Under the pieces are notes generated by a model. It worked only from the letters and a program-made list of their open reading frames with translations. It searched no databases and was not told the DNA's origin. Positions 25,793 through 33,657 of a DNA stretch of 64,000 bases are shown piece by piece (position 1 is the first letter of the stretch; the number at the start of each line of letters is the position of its first letter). The translations under genes and the position numbers were made by a program. This DNA comes from Streptomyces sp. 7-21 (GTDB taxonomy: Bacteria > Actinomycetota > Actinomycetes > Streptomycetales > Streptomycetaceae), in NCBI RefSeq assembly GCF_016741785.1, contig NZ_JAERRL010000003.1, forward strand, positions 1-64,000, written 5' to 3'.

Positions 25793-26953
25793 TCAGACGC
25801 TCAGGCCCTTGTCCCGCAGCCAGGCCAGCGGGTCCACGGCGGAGCCGCCGCCCGGCAGGACCTCCAGGTGCAGGTGCGGGCCAGTGGAGTTGCCGGTGGA
25901 GCCGACCTGGCCGATGACGTCACCGGTGCTGACCTCCTGCCCGGCCACGACGTTCATCGAGGACAGGTGGCAGTACCACAGCTCGGTGCCGTCCTCCAGC
26001 TGCACGATGATGCGGTAGCCGTAGGACCCGGCCCAGGCCGCCTCGGTGACGGTGCCGGTGTGCACGTTCTTCACGGGCGTGCCGGTGGGGGCGGCGAAGT
26101 CCTGCCCGGTGTGGGTCGAGGACCACATCGAGCCGCTGGCGCCGAAGCTGGAGGAGAGGGTGTAGTCGGACAGCGGGAGCGTGTAGCTGGCGCGGAGCCG
26201 GGCGAGCCGCTCCTCCTCCTCGCGGCGGCGCCGTTCCTCCTCCTCGCGGCGGCGGCGCTCCTCTTCCTCGCGGCGCTCCTGCTCGGCCTGCTCGGCCGCC
26301 TCCTGGATGGCGGCCTCCCGGGCCTGGGTGACGGCGGCCTCGCGGGCCCGCGACTCGGCGCTGAACACCTGCTGGTCGGCCTGCTGGAGGATGCGGGCGC
26401 GCAGCGCCTCGCCCGCGTCGGACTGCCCGGCGGCGAGATCCGCCTCGGTCATGCCCGCCGTCGTCAGCGGGGCCGCCGCCAGCACCTGGGCGGTGGTGGT
26501 CTGCTCGCTGCCGGACCCGTCGGACATCAGGCCGCCGACCAGGGGAAGGTGACTGGGTATGGAGCGGATCTTCGCGGAAGCGGCGTCCATGCCGGGCAGG
26601 GCCCCGGCGCCGCTCTCGTTCGCCGAGGCCATGCCGCCCGCGCCCACAGCCGCCATCACGCCGACGCCGAGCACGGCCCGGCTGCGGGCCATCGTGCCGC
26701 CGCGCGGGCGGGCGACCCGGTGCCTGCCGCGGACCGGGCGGACGGTGTCAGCGCTGGGGTTCCACTCCACACGCGGGGCGTCGTCGGCCGGTTCGGGGCC
26801 GAAGGCGGCCTGCGCGGGGGCCGTAGCGGAAGCGGTGGCGGTGGCGGTACCGCCGTCGGCGTACCTGTCGTACCCGTCAAAGCCGGTGAGGTGCGGTGCG
26901 GCGAGCGTGTCGCCGTACGTGTCCTGCGGGGCGGCATACCGGTTCGACGCCAC
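25793..26953 (-). CDS. M23-family peptidoglycan endopeptidase
   Basis: 386 aa from GTG 26953 (AGGAG nine bases upstream). The N-terminus is disordered and followed near residue 90 by a hydrophobic segment (RAVLGVGVMAAVGAGGMASA) that serves as signal or anchor. Residues about 205-265 form a coiled coil with repeated EEERRRREEE units. The C-terminal LytM/M23 domain carries HTGQDFAAP and the GPHLHLEV zinc motif. It is expected to cut peptide cross-links in the cell wall. A c-di-AMP riboswitch occupies the leader, matching the known link between c-di-AMP and wall hydrolases in actinobacteria. Confidence 0.92.
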   Translation of the reverse strand: MASNRYAAPQDTYGDTLAAPHLTGFDGYDRYADGGTATATASATAPAQAAFGPEPADDAPRVEWNPSADTVRPVRGRHRVARPRGGTMARSRAVLGVGVMAAVGAGGMASANESGAGALPGMDAASAKIRSIPSHLPLVGGLMSDGSGSEQTTTAQVLAAAPLTTAGMTEADLAAGQSDAGEALRARILQQADQQVFSAESRAREAAVTQAREAAIQEAAEQAEQERREEEERRRREEEERRRREEEERLARLRASYTLPLSDYTLSSSFGASGSMWSSTHTGQDFAAPTGTPVKNVHTGTVTEAAWAGSYGYRIIVQLEDGTELWYCHLSSMNVVAGQEVSTGDVIGQVGSTGNSTGPHLHLEVLPGGGSAVDPLAWLRDKGLSV

Positions 26954-26977
26954 GGAGGCGCTCTCCTTTCCTTCCTT

Positions 26978-27150
26978 CGCCTACCGGGTTAGCTGACGGG
27001 TTCGGAGCAGGAAGGTCTCCTACGGAGGCGCTGGTCAGTGGTGGCGTCCAGCGACCCGATTCACCCCAGGTGGTGGTTCCCCGGTTCCTTCGCATGCAGT
27101 TGTTCATCGCACGCGCCAGATTCGGCGACAGAGCACGGCGCCGTCCTTGC
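26978..27150 (-). ncRNA. c-di-AMP (ydaO/yuaA) riboswitch
   Basis: The minus strand carries the conserved ydaO core: GGGGAACCACCACCTGGGG with GTGAATCGGGTCGCTGG, then the very characteristic CCGAACCCGTCAGCTAACC with CGGTAGGCG ending at about 26978. The next 25 bases hold the ribosome binding site and GTG start of the M23 gene. In this class c-di-AMP binding turns expression off, usually by termination; here GGAG-AGCG-CTCC pairing near the start codon is a possible alternative. The 5' limit is approximate. Confidence 0.88.
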
Positions 27151-27359
27151 GACGGCGGTGACGACCGCGCTGCGTTATCGAACGTTAATAGAGGGGCTCG
27201 GCAGATTCCAAGTGCCTCCGGGAATAAAACCCGGACCCCGGCGGGACTATCGGTGACCAAGTCCGCCAAACCGGACACCACATGGGCCGATCTGACGGTC
27301 CGTGTGGCCGACGCCTCATTCTGACGGTGTGTCAGTTGTTATCGAGCGCCGCGCGTCCG

Positions 27360-28721
27360 TCACTCACCGTGGTCCGGCTCCGGCAGGCGGCCCTCAAGCG
27401 CCCTGGGCAGCGCCTCGTTGAGGTCACGCGCCGCCTCCGCCGCCCCGTAGGCGTCGTCGGCGAGCATGCGCGCCACGATCCGCTGGAGCGTCTGCGAGAA
27501 CTGCGTGTAGTACGGCGTCCGGGGCCGGGGATGGGCGTCGCGCAGCGCACACCACAGCAGTTCGACGTACTCCGGCTGCGCGCTGACCGGCGGCGGCCGC
27601 TCCCCGTCGGGCGCCGGGCGGCGCTGGGCCGCGCCCTCCTCGCAGGACGGCTCCTCCGGCAGGCCGTAGGCGGTCCGCAGCGCGGGCGCGAACCCGGCGT
27701 CCAGCAGGCTGCGCTGGCTGCCCGTCTCGTGCGTGAGGAACTCGATCAGCGCGGCGGCGTCCCGCTCCCGGGCGCTCGTCGCCGAGATGGCCAGGCTCTG
27801 CCCGCCCAGCGCGGCCTGCCCCGGCAGGGTGGTGACGGCGTATCCGGCGGGCAGCGAGGCGTAGGCGTAGGGCCAGCCGCGCATCATCACCGACGCGCCC
27901 GAGGTGAACGCGCCGAGCGCCGCCGTCTCATCCGCCTCGTAGCTGACGGGGCTGATCTGCTCGCCCGTCGGCTGCGCCCGCTCGAAGAAGCCCAGCGCCC
28001 TGGCCAGCAGCTCCTCGTCGGGCTCCTGGTAGCGGCCGTCGCCGCTGACGAGGCCGATGCCCGCGCTCCACAGCGCCTCCAGGACGTTGACGGTCAGGCC
28101 CTCGTACGGGCGCAGCTGCGTGGTATAGGCGGGCGGCTGGTAGCCGGTCGGCCAGTTCTCCAGCAGCGCGGCGAGGCTGTCGGCGCCGAGGACGTCGCTC
28201 TCCGCCTGGTTCTGCTCCGCCAGCAGCTCCGGGTCGTAGTACAGCAGCCCGACGTCGGTGTTGAACGGCACCGCGTACCGCTTGCCCTCCCACTCCCCGG
28301 CCGCCAGCGCCTGCGGCAGGAAGTCCGCCCGCGCCAGGTACGCCAGGCCGCCGTCCAGCGGCTCGATCAGCCCGGCCTCGGCGAACTCCGGCACCCAGGT
28401 GGTGTCGAGGTTGATGACGTCGTAGTCGGCCGAGCCCGACTGGAGCGAGGCGATCAGCTCGCTGCGCTGGCCGTCCTCGGCCGGGGGCAGCTCGACGAGC
28501 TCCACGGGCGTCTCCGGGTGCTCGGCGTTCCACTGGTCGATCAGTTCCTGCCGCACGCCCTGCCCGTCGGGCCCGGTGAGATCCGCGCCGCTGACCAGCA
28601 CCAGCGGCCGGTCGCCGTCGGGCCGCCCGGCCGGGCCGCCGCCGTCGTCCGCCACGCAGGCGGGCAGCAGCACGGCGGCGGCGAGCAGCGCGGCAAGGCG
28701 TCTGCCAGCGGCCCGGCTCAT
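27360..28721 (-). CDS. Extracellular solute-binding lipoprotein of the caspase/EACC1 operon
   Basis: 453 aa. Lipoprotein signal with lipobox LLPAC (Cys near residue 22), then an SBP_bac_1-type fold: LIDQWNAEHPETPVELVELP, DYDVINLDTTWVPEFAEAGL, YAVPFNTDVGLLYYDPELL, GASVMMRGWPYAYASLP. This is the architecture of ABC sugar-binding proteins, but no permease or ATPase is nearby. Its ATG overlaps the stop codon of the transmembrane caspase gene (ATGA), so it is co-translated with it. The caspase protein itself has a solute-binding-like external part, so this lipoprotein may deliver a signal to it (inference). Confidence 0.87.
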   Translation of the reverse strand: MSRAAGRRLAALLAAAVLLPACVADDGGGPAGRPDGDRPLVLVSGADLTGPDGQGVRQELIDQWNAEHPETPVELVELPPAEDGQRSELIASLQSGSADYDVINLDTTWVPEFAEAGLIEPLDGGLAYLARADFLPQALAAGEWEGKRYAVPFNTDVGLLYYDPELLAEQNQAESDVLGADSLAALLENWPTGYQPPAYTTQLRPYEGLTVNVLEALWSAGIGLVSGDGRYQEPDEELLARALGFFERAQPTGEQISPVSYEADETAALGAFTSGASVMMRGWPYAYASLPAGYAVTTLPGQAALGGQSLAISATSARERDAAALIEFLTHETGSQRSLLDAGFAPALRTAYGLPEEPSCEEGAAQRRPAPDGERPPPVSAQPEYVELLWCALRDAHPRPRTPYYTQFSQTLQRIVARMLADDAYGAAEAARDLNEALPRALEGRLPEPDHGE

Positions 28722-31315
28722 GACCCGTTCTCCCCCGTCAGCCCCGCCACGGCGTCGTGCAGGCGCGTCGCCGGATCCCGGGTGGTGCCGTCGATGCACA
28801 GGCTGTCGTCGCCCGCGGCGAGCTCCCGGTGGAACGCCTCGCCGCAGCCCGGCTCGCCCAGCGCCACGACGGCGACCGGCACCCCCAGCGACGGCGCCCC
28901 GCCGGCCGGGGAGTCCTCGCCGTCCGTCACCAGCACCAGCAGCGGGGCACGCCCGGCCGAGGCGCTGCCCGCGAGGGCGTCCGCCGCCTCGGCGAGCGCC
29001 TCGGTGACCGGCGCGTCGGCGTCGACCGCGGCCAGGCCGCCGAGCACGTCCGCGACCGCCGCCGGGCTGGCGTCCCCCAGCCGCTGCTGCCAGGCGGTGC
29101 CGCTGCCCTGGGCGGCGGGCGCGGTGAGCAGACTGAAGCGGTCGGTGCCGGGCGACAGGGCCCCGGTGCCCGCCTCCAGCACGCCGGTGATCTCCTCCTG
29201 ACGCGCCTCGGTGTAGAAGCCGGTGGAGACGTCCAGCACGAACACGACGTCGCGCGGGGAGCGGCTCTCCTCCCGGTCGCCGAGATAGGCGGCGGTGTCG
29301 CCGGAGTCCGGCGGGTCGCCCGCGGGCACCCGGGACGTCACGAACGCCCCGTCGTTGAGCGGCACCCGGTTCTGGGCGCTCACGGCGGGCACGGCCTCGC
29401 CGGGCTCCCAGCCGCCGACCCGGAACCCGGCACCGGCCAGGGCGTAGCTGCCCTCCTTCCCGGTGAGCCACTCCCGCAGCCGGTTGGTCGCCTCGGTCCG
29501 CTCCCCGGCGTCCTGCCAGGCGTCCTCCCAGTGCACGGGCACGAACGTGAGGTCCAGCGGCGCCACGTCCGCCGGGTAGTACGCGGTGTAGCGGCCCTGC
29601 GAGGGGTCCGCGGCCCGGTGCGCGGTGCCGTGGGGCAGGCAGGCGGGGGCCTCCTCGGCGATGAGGTCGACGACGGTCCGCTCGCCGATCAGCAGGGCGG
29701 GCGGCGCCTCCTCGCCGGGGCCGGGCAGTGAGCACAGCAGTTCCCGGTCGTCGGGCGGCGCGATGCCGCCGTCCCCGATGGCGCCGGGCGCGGCGAAGCC
29801 GTGTGCCAGGGCGGCGTCGGAGGAGGCGGGGTCGGCGCTGCTGACGGTCAGTCCGGCCTCACCGGCGGCGGCCAGCAGCGCCTCCAGGGTCTCGCCGGTC
29901 CGCTCCACGCCGGGCAGGGTGCCGGGGACGGCGAGGACGGCGGGGCTGAGCGCGAGGCGGGTCCCGGTGCCGAGGTAGGCGGTGCTCTCGGCGCGGCGGG
30001 TGCTGTCGGCGACGGGCTCGACCGGCATGCCGGAGGCGGGGATCCACACGTCCGGGCGGGGGCCGACGTCCCGCAGCGGGCGGGCGCACTCGCGCCGTTC
30101 GCCGGGGTCGGGACAGGCGCGTTCCGGCTCGGACCAGGCGGCGGTGGCGGCGAAGGCGTCCACGACCGTGCCGGTGGGCGCCGAGTAGACGAACGCGTCG
30201 ATCTGCTGGCAGCCCGCGGGCTGGCCGCCCAGCGGTTCCCGGGCGGCGGCGGACACCTCGAACCGCTCGATGACCTCGCCGAGCGCCTGCTCGTACTCGG
30301 GGGCGGTCAGCACGCGCAGCTGGAGCGGCTGGCCGCAGCCGGGCGGCGGGACGAGCGACCCGGCGGCGGTCACCAGGCCGGCCGCGGTGACGCCGGCGGC
30401 GACCGCGACGAGGACGAGGCTGAGCGCGGCGCCCAGCAGCCGCCGCCACAGCGGCCCTTTGGCCTGCGCCCGCAGCCAGTCGCGGATGTCGGGCCAGTCC
30501 GGCGGGAAGGAGGGCGGCGGCTCAGGCGGCGGAGCAGGGCGCTCGCCGCGGCGCCGGGCGGGGGCGCGGGCGAGGGACAGCACGGTGTCGGACTCGCAGT
30601 TGTAGGTCGACACGGCCGGCCACCAGTCGCCCGGGTGGCTGGTGTCCTTGCTGTTCTGTGCGCGGTCCCGGTCCGCCTCGGCGCGGCGGCGCAGGGGGGC
30701 GTAGAGAGAGCCGACGGTGACGGGTTCGCCGGGGTCGGTCCCGGCGCTCAGCACGTCGAGCAGCGCCCGGGTGAACGGCGGGGGGCCGTCCCCGTCGCCC
30801 TGGCTGTGGCGGGCCTGCTCGCGCGAGGAGGTGATGAGGGTGTAGCCCTTGCCCTCGGGCGCGGGGACGTGCTTGGCGTTGCCGGAGTAGCAGCAGTCGA
30901 GGATGACGACGAGGCGCTCGGCGCGGCCGCTGGCCAGGACGTGGAGCAGGTCCTCGTAGCGGACGCCGTTCTGCCACGGCCGGGCGTGCGGGGCGTTCGA
31001 GGGCAGCAGGTACAGCTGGGGCGGCCGGCTGGGCTCCTGGTGCAGGTAGCCGTGGCCGCAGAAGTAGAACAGCAGCAGCTTCCCGGCCTCGGCGGCGGCC
31101 TGCCGGGCGTCGTCGAACAGGTCCTGCCCGTCCGGGGAGTCGGACACCGTGACGACGGACGCCGGCAGGTTGAGGCCGCGTTTGCGGGTGAAAAGCTCGT
31201 GCAGCGAGCTGAGGGCGCGTTTGGCGGCGGGTATGCCGGGGTGCCCGTCGTCGTCGTACTCCGAGACGCCGACGAGGAGGGCACGGCAGTCCCGGCCCGT
31301 GACCAGGAAGGGCAT
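28718..31315 (-). CDS. Transmembrane caspase-like protease with external solute-binding and VWA-like domains
   Basis: 865 aa. The N-terminal caspase (C14) fold starts DCRALLVGVSEYDDDGHPGI; the catalytic dyad is visible as FYFCGHGYLH (His about 88) and ILDCCYSG (Cys about 142). A Pro-rich stretch (about 255-275) and one membrane helix (about 292-320, GAALSLVLVAVAAGVTAAGL) follow. The external part (about 322-680) resembles a periplasmic substrate-binding fold, and from about 688 there is a VWA-like domain (DVVFVLDVSTGFY, LLVLVTDGED). The topology is a receptor with a protease inside and a sensor outside. It sits six bases after the EACC1 gene and overlaps the lipoprotein gene. Confidence 0.87.
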   Translation of the reverse strand: MPFLVTGRDCRALLVGVSEYDDDGHPGIPAAKRALSSLHELFTRKRGLNLPASVVTVSDSPDGQDLFDDARQAAAEAGKLLLFYFCGHGYLHQEPSRPPQLYLLPSNAPHARPWQNGVRYEDLLHVLASGRAERLVVILDCCYSGNAKHVPAPEGKGYTLITSSREQARHSQGDGDGPPPFTRALLDVLSAGTDPGEPVTVGSLYAPLRRRAEADRDRAQNSKDTSHPGDWWPAVSTYNCESDTVLSLARAPARRRGERPAPPPEPPPSFPPDWPDIRDWLRAQAKGPLWRRLLGAALSLVLVAVAAGVTAAGLVTAAGSLVPPPGCGQPLQLRVLTAPEYEQALGEVIERFEVSAAAREPLGGQPAGCQQIDAFVYSAPTGTVVDAFAATAAWSEPERACPDPGERRECARPLRDVGPRPDVWIPASGMPVEPVADSTRRAESTAYLGTGTRLALSPAVLAVPGTLPGVERTGETLEALLAAAGEAGLTVSSADPASSDAALAHGFAAPGAIGDGGIAPPDDRELLCSLPGPGEEAPPALLIGERTVVDLIAEEAPACLPHGTAHRAADPSQGRYTAYYPADVAPLDLTFVPVHWEDAWQDAGERTEATNRLREWLTGKEGSYALAGAGFRVGGWEPGEAVPAVSAQNRVPLNDGAFVTSRVPAGDPPDSGDTAAYLGDREESRSPRDVVFVLDVSTGFYTEARQEEITGVLEAGTGALSPGTDRFSLLTAPAAQGSGTAWQQRLGDASPAAVADVLGGLAAVDADAPVTEALAEAADALAGSASAGRAPLLVLVTDGEDSPAGGAPSLGVPVAVVALGEPGCGEAFHRELAAGDDSLCIDGTTRDPATRLHDAVAGLTGENGS

Positions 31316-31321
31316 GCGCCC

Positions 31322-31723
31322 TTACCCCAGTTCGTCCCGGCCATCGCGGAGGGCGTCGCGGGCCCGTTCCGCGAGTTCGGTCAGCTGCTGCCGGGTCAGG
31401 TCAGCGGAGCTGTCGAGGGTCAGCCGCGTGGTCTCGTCGACCTGGACGGTGACGGCGAGGCGACGGTGCGAACGGTTGCGGAGGTAATCGTAGGCGGAGC
31501 GCAGCAGGGCGTAGACGCCGATCTCGGCGGTCGCCTGCACGAGCACGGCGGTGATGAACTCGGCCGCGCCCATGGCGTCCGGCGCCGGCCGGGCCCGGGT
31601 GCCGATCTGCCAGGTGCCGGCGAGCTCCGGGTCCTCGCGCAGCCACGACGCCAGCAGCTGGCCGTCCTCATCCGTGGCCTCCGCCCCGTCCACGCTGATG
31701 AGCAGTTCCGTCCGTGCGTCCAC
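31322..31723 (-). CDS. EACC1-type (effector-associated constant component) protein
   Basis: 133 aa, GTG start with AAGGGA upstream. The pattern is that of the EACC1 family: a short beta-rich head (LLISVDGAEATDEDGQLLAS), a central hydrophobic helix (AEFITAVLVQATAEIGVYAL), and a tail containing VTVQVDETTRLTLDSSADLT and a terminal helix. EACC1 proteins were defined by comparative genomics as fixed partners of caspase-like and other effectors in predicted conflict systems; their biochemistry is not established. It is the first gene of the operon with the transmembrane caspase. A paralogous pair is at 56286-58683. Confidence 0.75.
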   Translation of the reverse strand: MDARTELLISVDGAEATDEDGQLLASWLREDPELAGTWQIGTRARPAPDAMGAAEFITAVLVQATAEIGVYALLRSAYDYLRNRSHRRLAVTVQVDETTRLTLDSSADLTRQQLTELAERARDALRDGRDELG

Positions 31724-32091
31724 GCCGGCGACGTCCCTTCCCCTGGCGGCAGTGGTCTCCCCCGTTTTCCGCCGCCATTCTCGTGTGCGTTTCCTGGCAA
31801 CTCAACTGCCGTGCGCCACAGGGCAGGCCGGGCCCGCTGCCCTCGAGCGTTCACCGGCATTCCGCGGCCCGCGTCGCCGCCGGGAGCACCAGAGAGCGGC
31901 CGGCCCGGCCCCAGGGCCGGCCAAAGGCACCGCAACGTCCCCTGCCTGCACAGCCGTTGTCCCCAGGGTGTGGATACGGCGGCGCACGAGGCGGCGAGTG
32001 AGCGGCAGTTAACCGCAAGCGGCCGGTAAGGATACGATCAGCACGCGGTTGCTGCCGCACAGTTGCGCGGACCACTCGGAGCGGAGGCCCC
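31724..32091. other. Intergenic region between divergent EACC1 operon and methyltransferase
   Basis: About 370 bases without a supported gene. It must contain the divergent promoters; a TACGAT -10-like box lies at 32033-32038 ahead of the methyltransferase. Nothing else stands out. Confidence 0.4.
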
Positions 32092-32892
32092 ATGCCGGAC
32101 CAGCCACTCGATCTGCGGACCGACCGGCCCCATTCGGCCCGGATGTACGACTACCTACTCGGCGGCAAGGAGCACTACACGGTCGACGCCGAGGCCGCCG
32201 AAAAAGCCCTTCAGGTTTTCCCGATGCTGCGCACCGCCGCCCGGGAAAACCGCAAGTTCCTTGGCCGGGCCGTCCGTTACCTGGCCAAGGAAGCCGGGAT
32301 AAGGCAGTTCCTCGATCTCGGCTCCGGCCTGCCGACGGCCGAGAACGTGCACCAGGTCGCACAGCGCGTCATCCCCGACGCGCGGGTGGTGTACGTCGAC
32401 AACGACCCGATCGTGCTGGTGCACGGCAACGCCCTGCTGGCACGCGACGCCAGCACCTGCGTCGTCCAGGGCGACATCCGCGAGCCCCGCGCCGTCCTGG
32501 AGCACCCCGAGACGCAGGGCCTGATCGACTTCGACGAGCCGGTCGCCGTGCTGGCCGTCGCCGTGCTGCACTTCGTCGGCGACGACGAGGACCCGGACGG
32601 CATCGTGCGGACGCTGCGCGAGGCGGTGTGCCCCGGCAGCCATCTCATCCTGTCGCACGCCACCGCCGACCTGGCCCCCGAGGCGGCGCTCGGCGTGCAG
32701 GAGGCCTACCGCGTGCAGGGCGTGCCGCTGACGCTGCGCAGCAAGGAACGCTTCACGGAGTTCTTCGCCGGGACCGAACTCATCGACCCCGGCGTGCAGG
32801 TGGTGTCCGACTGGCGCGCCGAGGAGCCTGCGGACCAGCGCCCCAGCCACGCCGACGTCTCCTGGTACGGCGGCATCGGCCGCGTCGTCTGA
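32092..32892 (+). CDS. SAM-dependent methyltransferase, DUF574 family
   Basis: 266 aa, ATG with GGAGG upstream. The family hallmark at the N-terminus is RPHSARMYDYLLGGKEHYTV; the SAM motif is FLDLGSGLPTAENVHQVAQR, followed by VVYVDNDPIVLVHGNALL. These enzymes are greatly expanded in Streptomyces and their targets are mostly unknown. A second family member lies 2.2 kb downstream at 35050; the two share the same framework but are clearly diverged. Confidence 0.92.
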   Translation: MPDQPLDLRTDRPHSARMYDYLLGGKEHYTVDAEAAEKALQVFPMLRTAARENRKFLGRAVRYLAKEAGIRQFLDLGSGLPTAENVHQVAQRVIPDARVVYVDNDPIVLVHGNALLARDASTCVVQGDIREPRAVLEHPETQGLIDFDEPVAVLAVAVLHFVGDDEDPDGIVRTLREAVCPGSHLILSHATADLAPEAALGVQEAYRVQGVPLTLRSKERFTEFFAGTELIDPGVQVVSDWRAEEPADQRPSHADVSWYGGIGRVV

Positions 32893-32918
32893 CCCCTGCC
32901 TTCCCCGTCCGTCCGGCA

Positions 32919-32954
32919 CCCGGGGCTCACGTGCGGCCGCGCGGGAGCCCCGGG
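32919..32954 (+). terminator. Hairpin terminator behind the first DUF574 gene
   Basis: CCCGGGGCTC and GAGCCCCGGG form a 10-bp stem with a 16-nt loop, 27 bases beyond the stop codon. GC-rich actinobacterial type without U-tract. Confidence 0.55.
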
Positions 32955-33554
32955 GCCGCCGGGCCCTGTCAGCCGAACGTCATGCGGTCATCCCGCGTAC
33001 TGCGCCAGGCAGTTGCGGCTTCTCTCGCCTTCCGGCGCGCACTCCGGCGCACTCGGTGACGCCCCGGGCCCGCGCCGGGGCGGGGCGGCGGCGGTGCACG
33101 GCGACGAGACGGGCAGCTGCCGGGCCGCTGCTGGCCGCGAGGCCGTCCGGCGAGGCCACGTCACGCCCGCGTCATGCGGACGTCGGCCCGCCAGGACAGC
33201 CTGGGAACCACGGATGGCCGTGGCGTCCACCCCCTATCCCCCCACGGCCGTCCTCCCCCTCTTTTTCCTCTCTTCTCCGGCTCTCTTCTCTGGCTTTCTC
33301 TGGCTTCTCTTGAGCGCCTCCGCCGCCTCCCCGGAGCCGGCGCCAGCTGGACCGCGAGCCGCCGCACCGCCCCGCTGCCCAGCGCCTCACCGCCCGCTGC
33401 GCACCAGCCGCCTCACCGGCCGGTGCCGCCGGGCGGTTCCGTGTCCTCACGCCCGCCGCGGCCCCGCGCGGCCGCACCGTCCTCGCCCCTCCGCGCCCTC
33501 TGACGTGACAACCAGACGCCACCCGAAGTCACCCTCACGCGCAATATCCAGCGC
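32955..33554. other. Gene-poor intergenic stretch with pyrimidine tract
   Basis: About 600 bases. Open frames are present but lack ribosome binding sites and recognisable content. Positions 33251-33311 are almost pure pyrimidine on the plus strand, with a repeated TCTCTGGCTT element. No RNA gene recognised. Confidence 0.45.
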
Positions 33555-33583
33555 TTGCAAGTAACAGCCCTTGCAACTACTCT
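33555..33583 (+). promoter_or_regulatory. Promoter with overlapping TTGCAA operator repeats for the OYE gene
   Basis: TTGCAA (33555-33560) and TACTCT (33578-33583) are spaced by 17 bases. The spacer ends with a second TTGCAA (33571-33576), giving two palindromic CTTGCAA sites 16 bases apart. This is a likely repressor operator, for example of a MarR or HxlR protein. Confidence 0.5.
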
Positions 33584-33657
33584 CGGATGCGCGGAACCGC
33601 GGCGGACCGCTGCGGCCCACCGTGTCGTCTCACACCACCGTTCAGGAGAGTCCGACG

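Noticed and set aside
27360..28721. Idea that the binding lipoprotein belongs to a sugar ABC importer
   Set aside because: No permease or ATPase within reach, and it is translationally coupled to the caspase gene.
28757..32029. Long plus-strand frames opposite the caspase operon
   Set aside because: Gly/Ala/Arg-rich shadows without starts; the minus strand carries the caspase, VWA and binding-protein motifs.
33013..33564. 183-codon frame in the pyrimidine-tract intergenic region
   Set aside because: No ribosome binding site, low-complexity Pro/Arg ends, no recognisable domain; the central hydrophobic piece derives from the C/T run.
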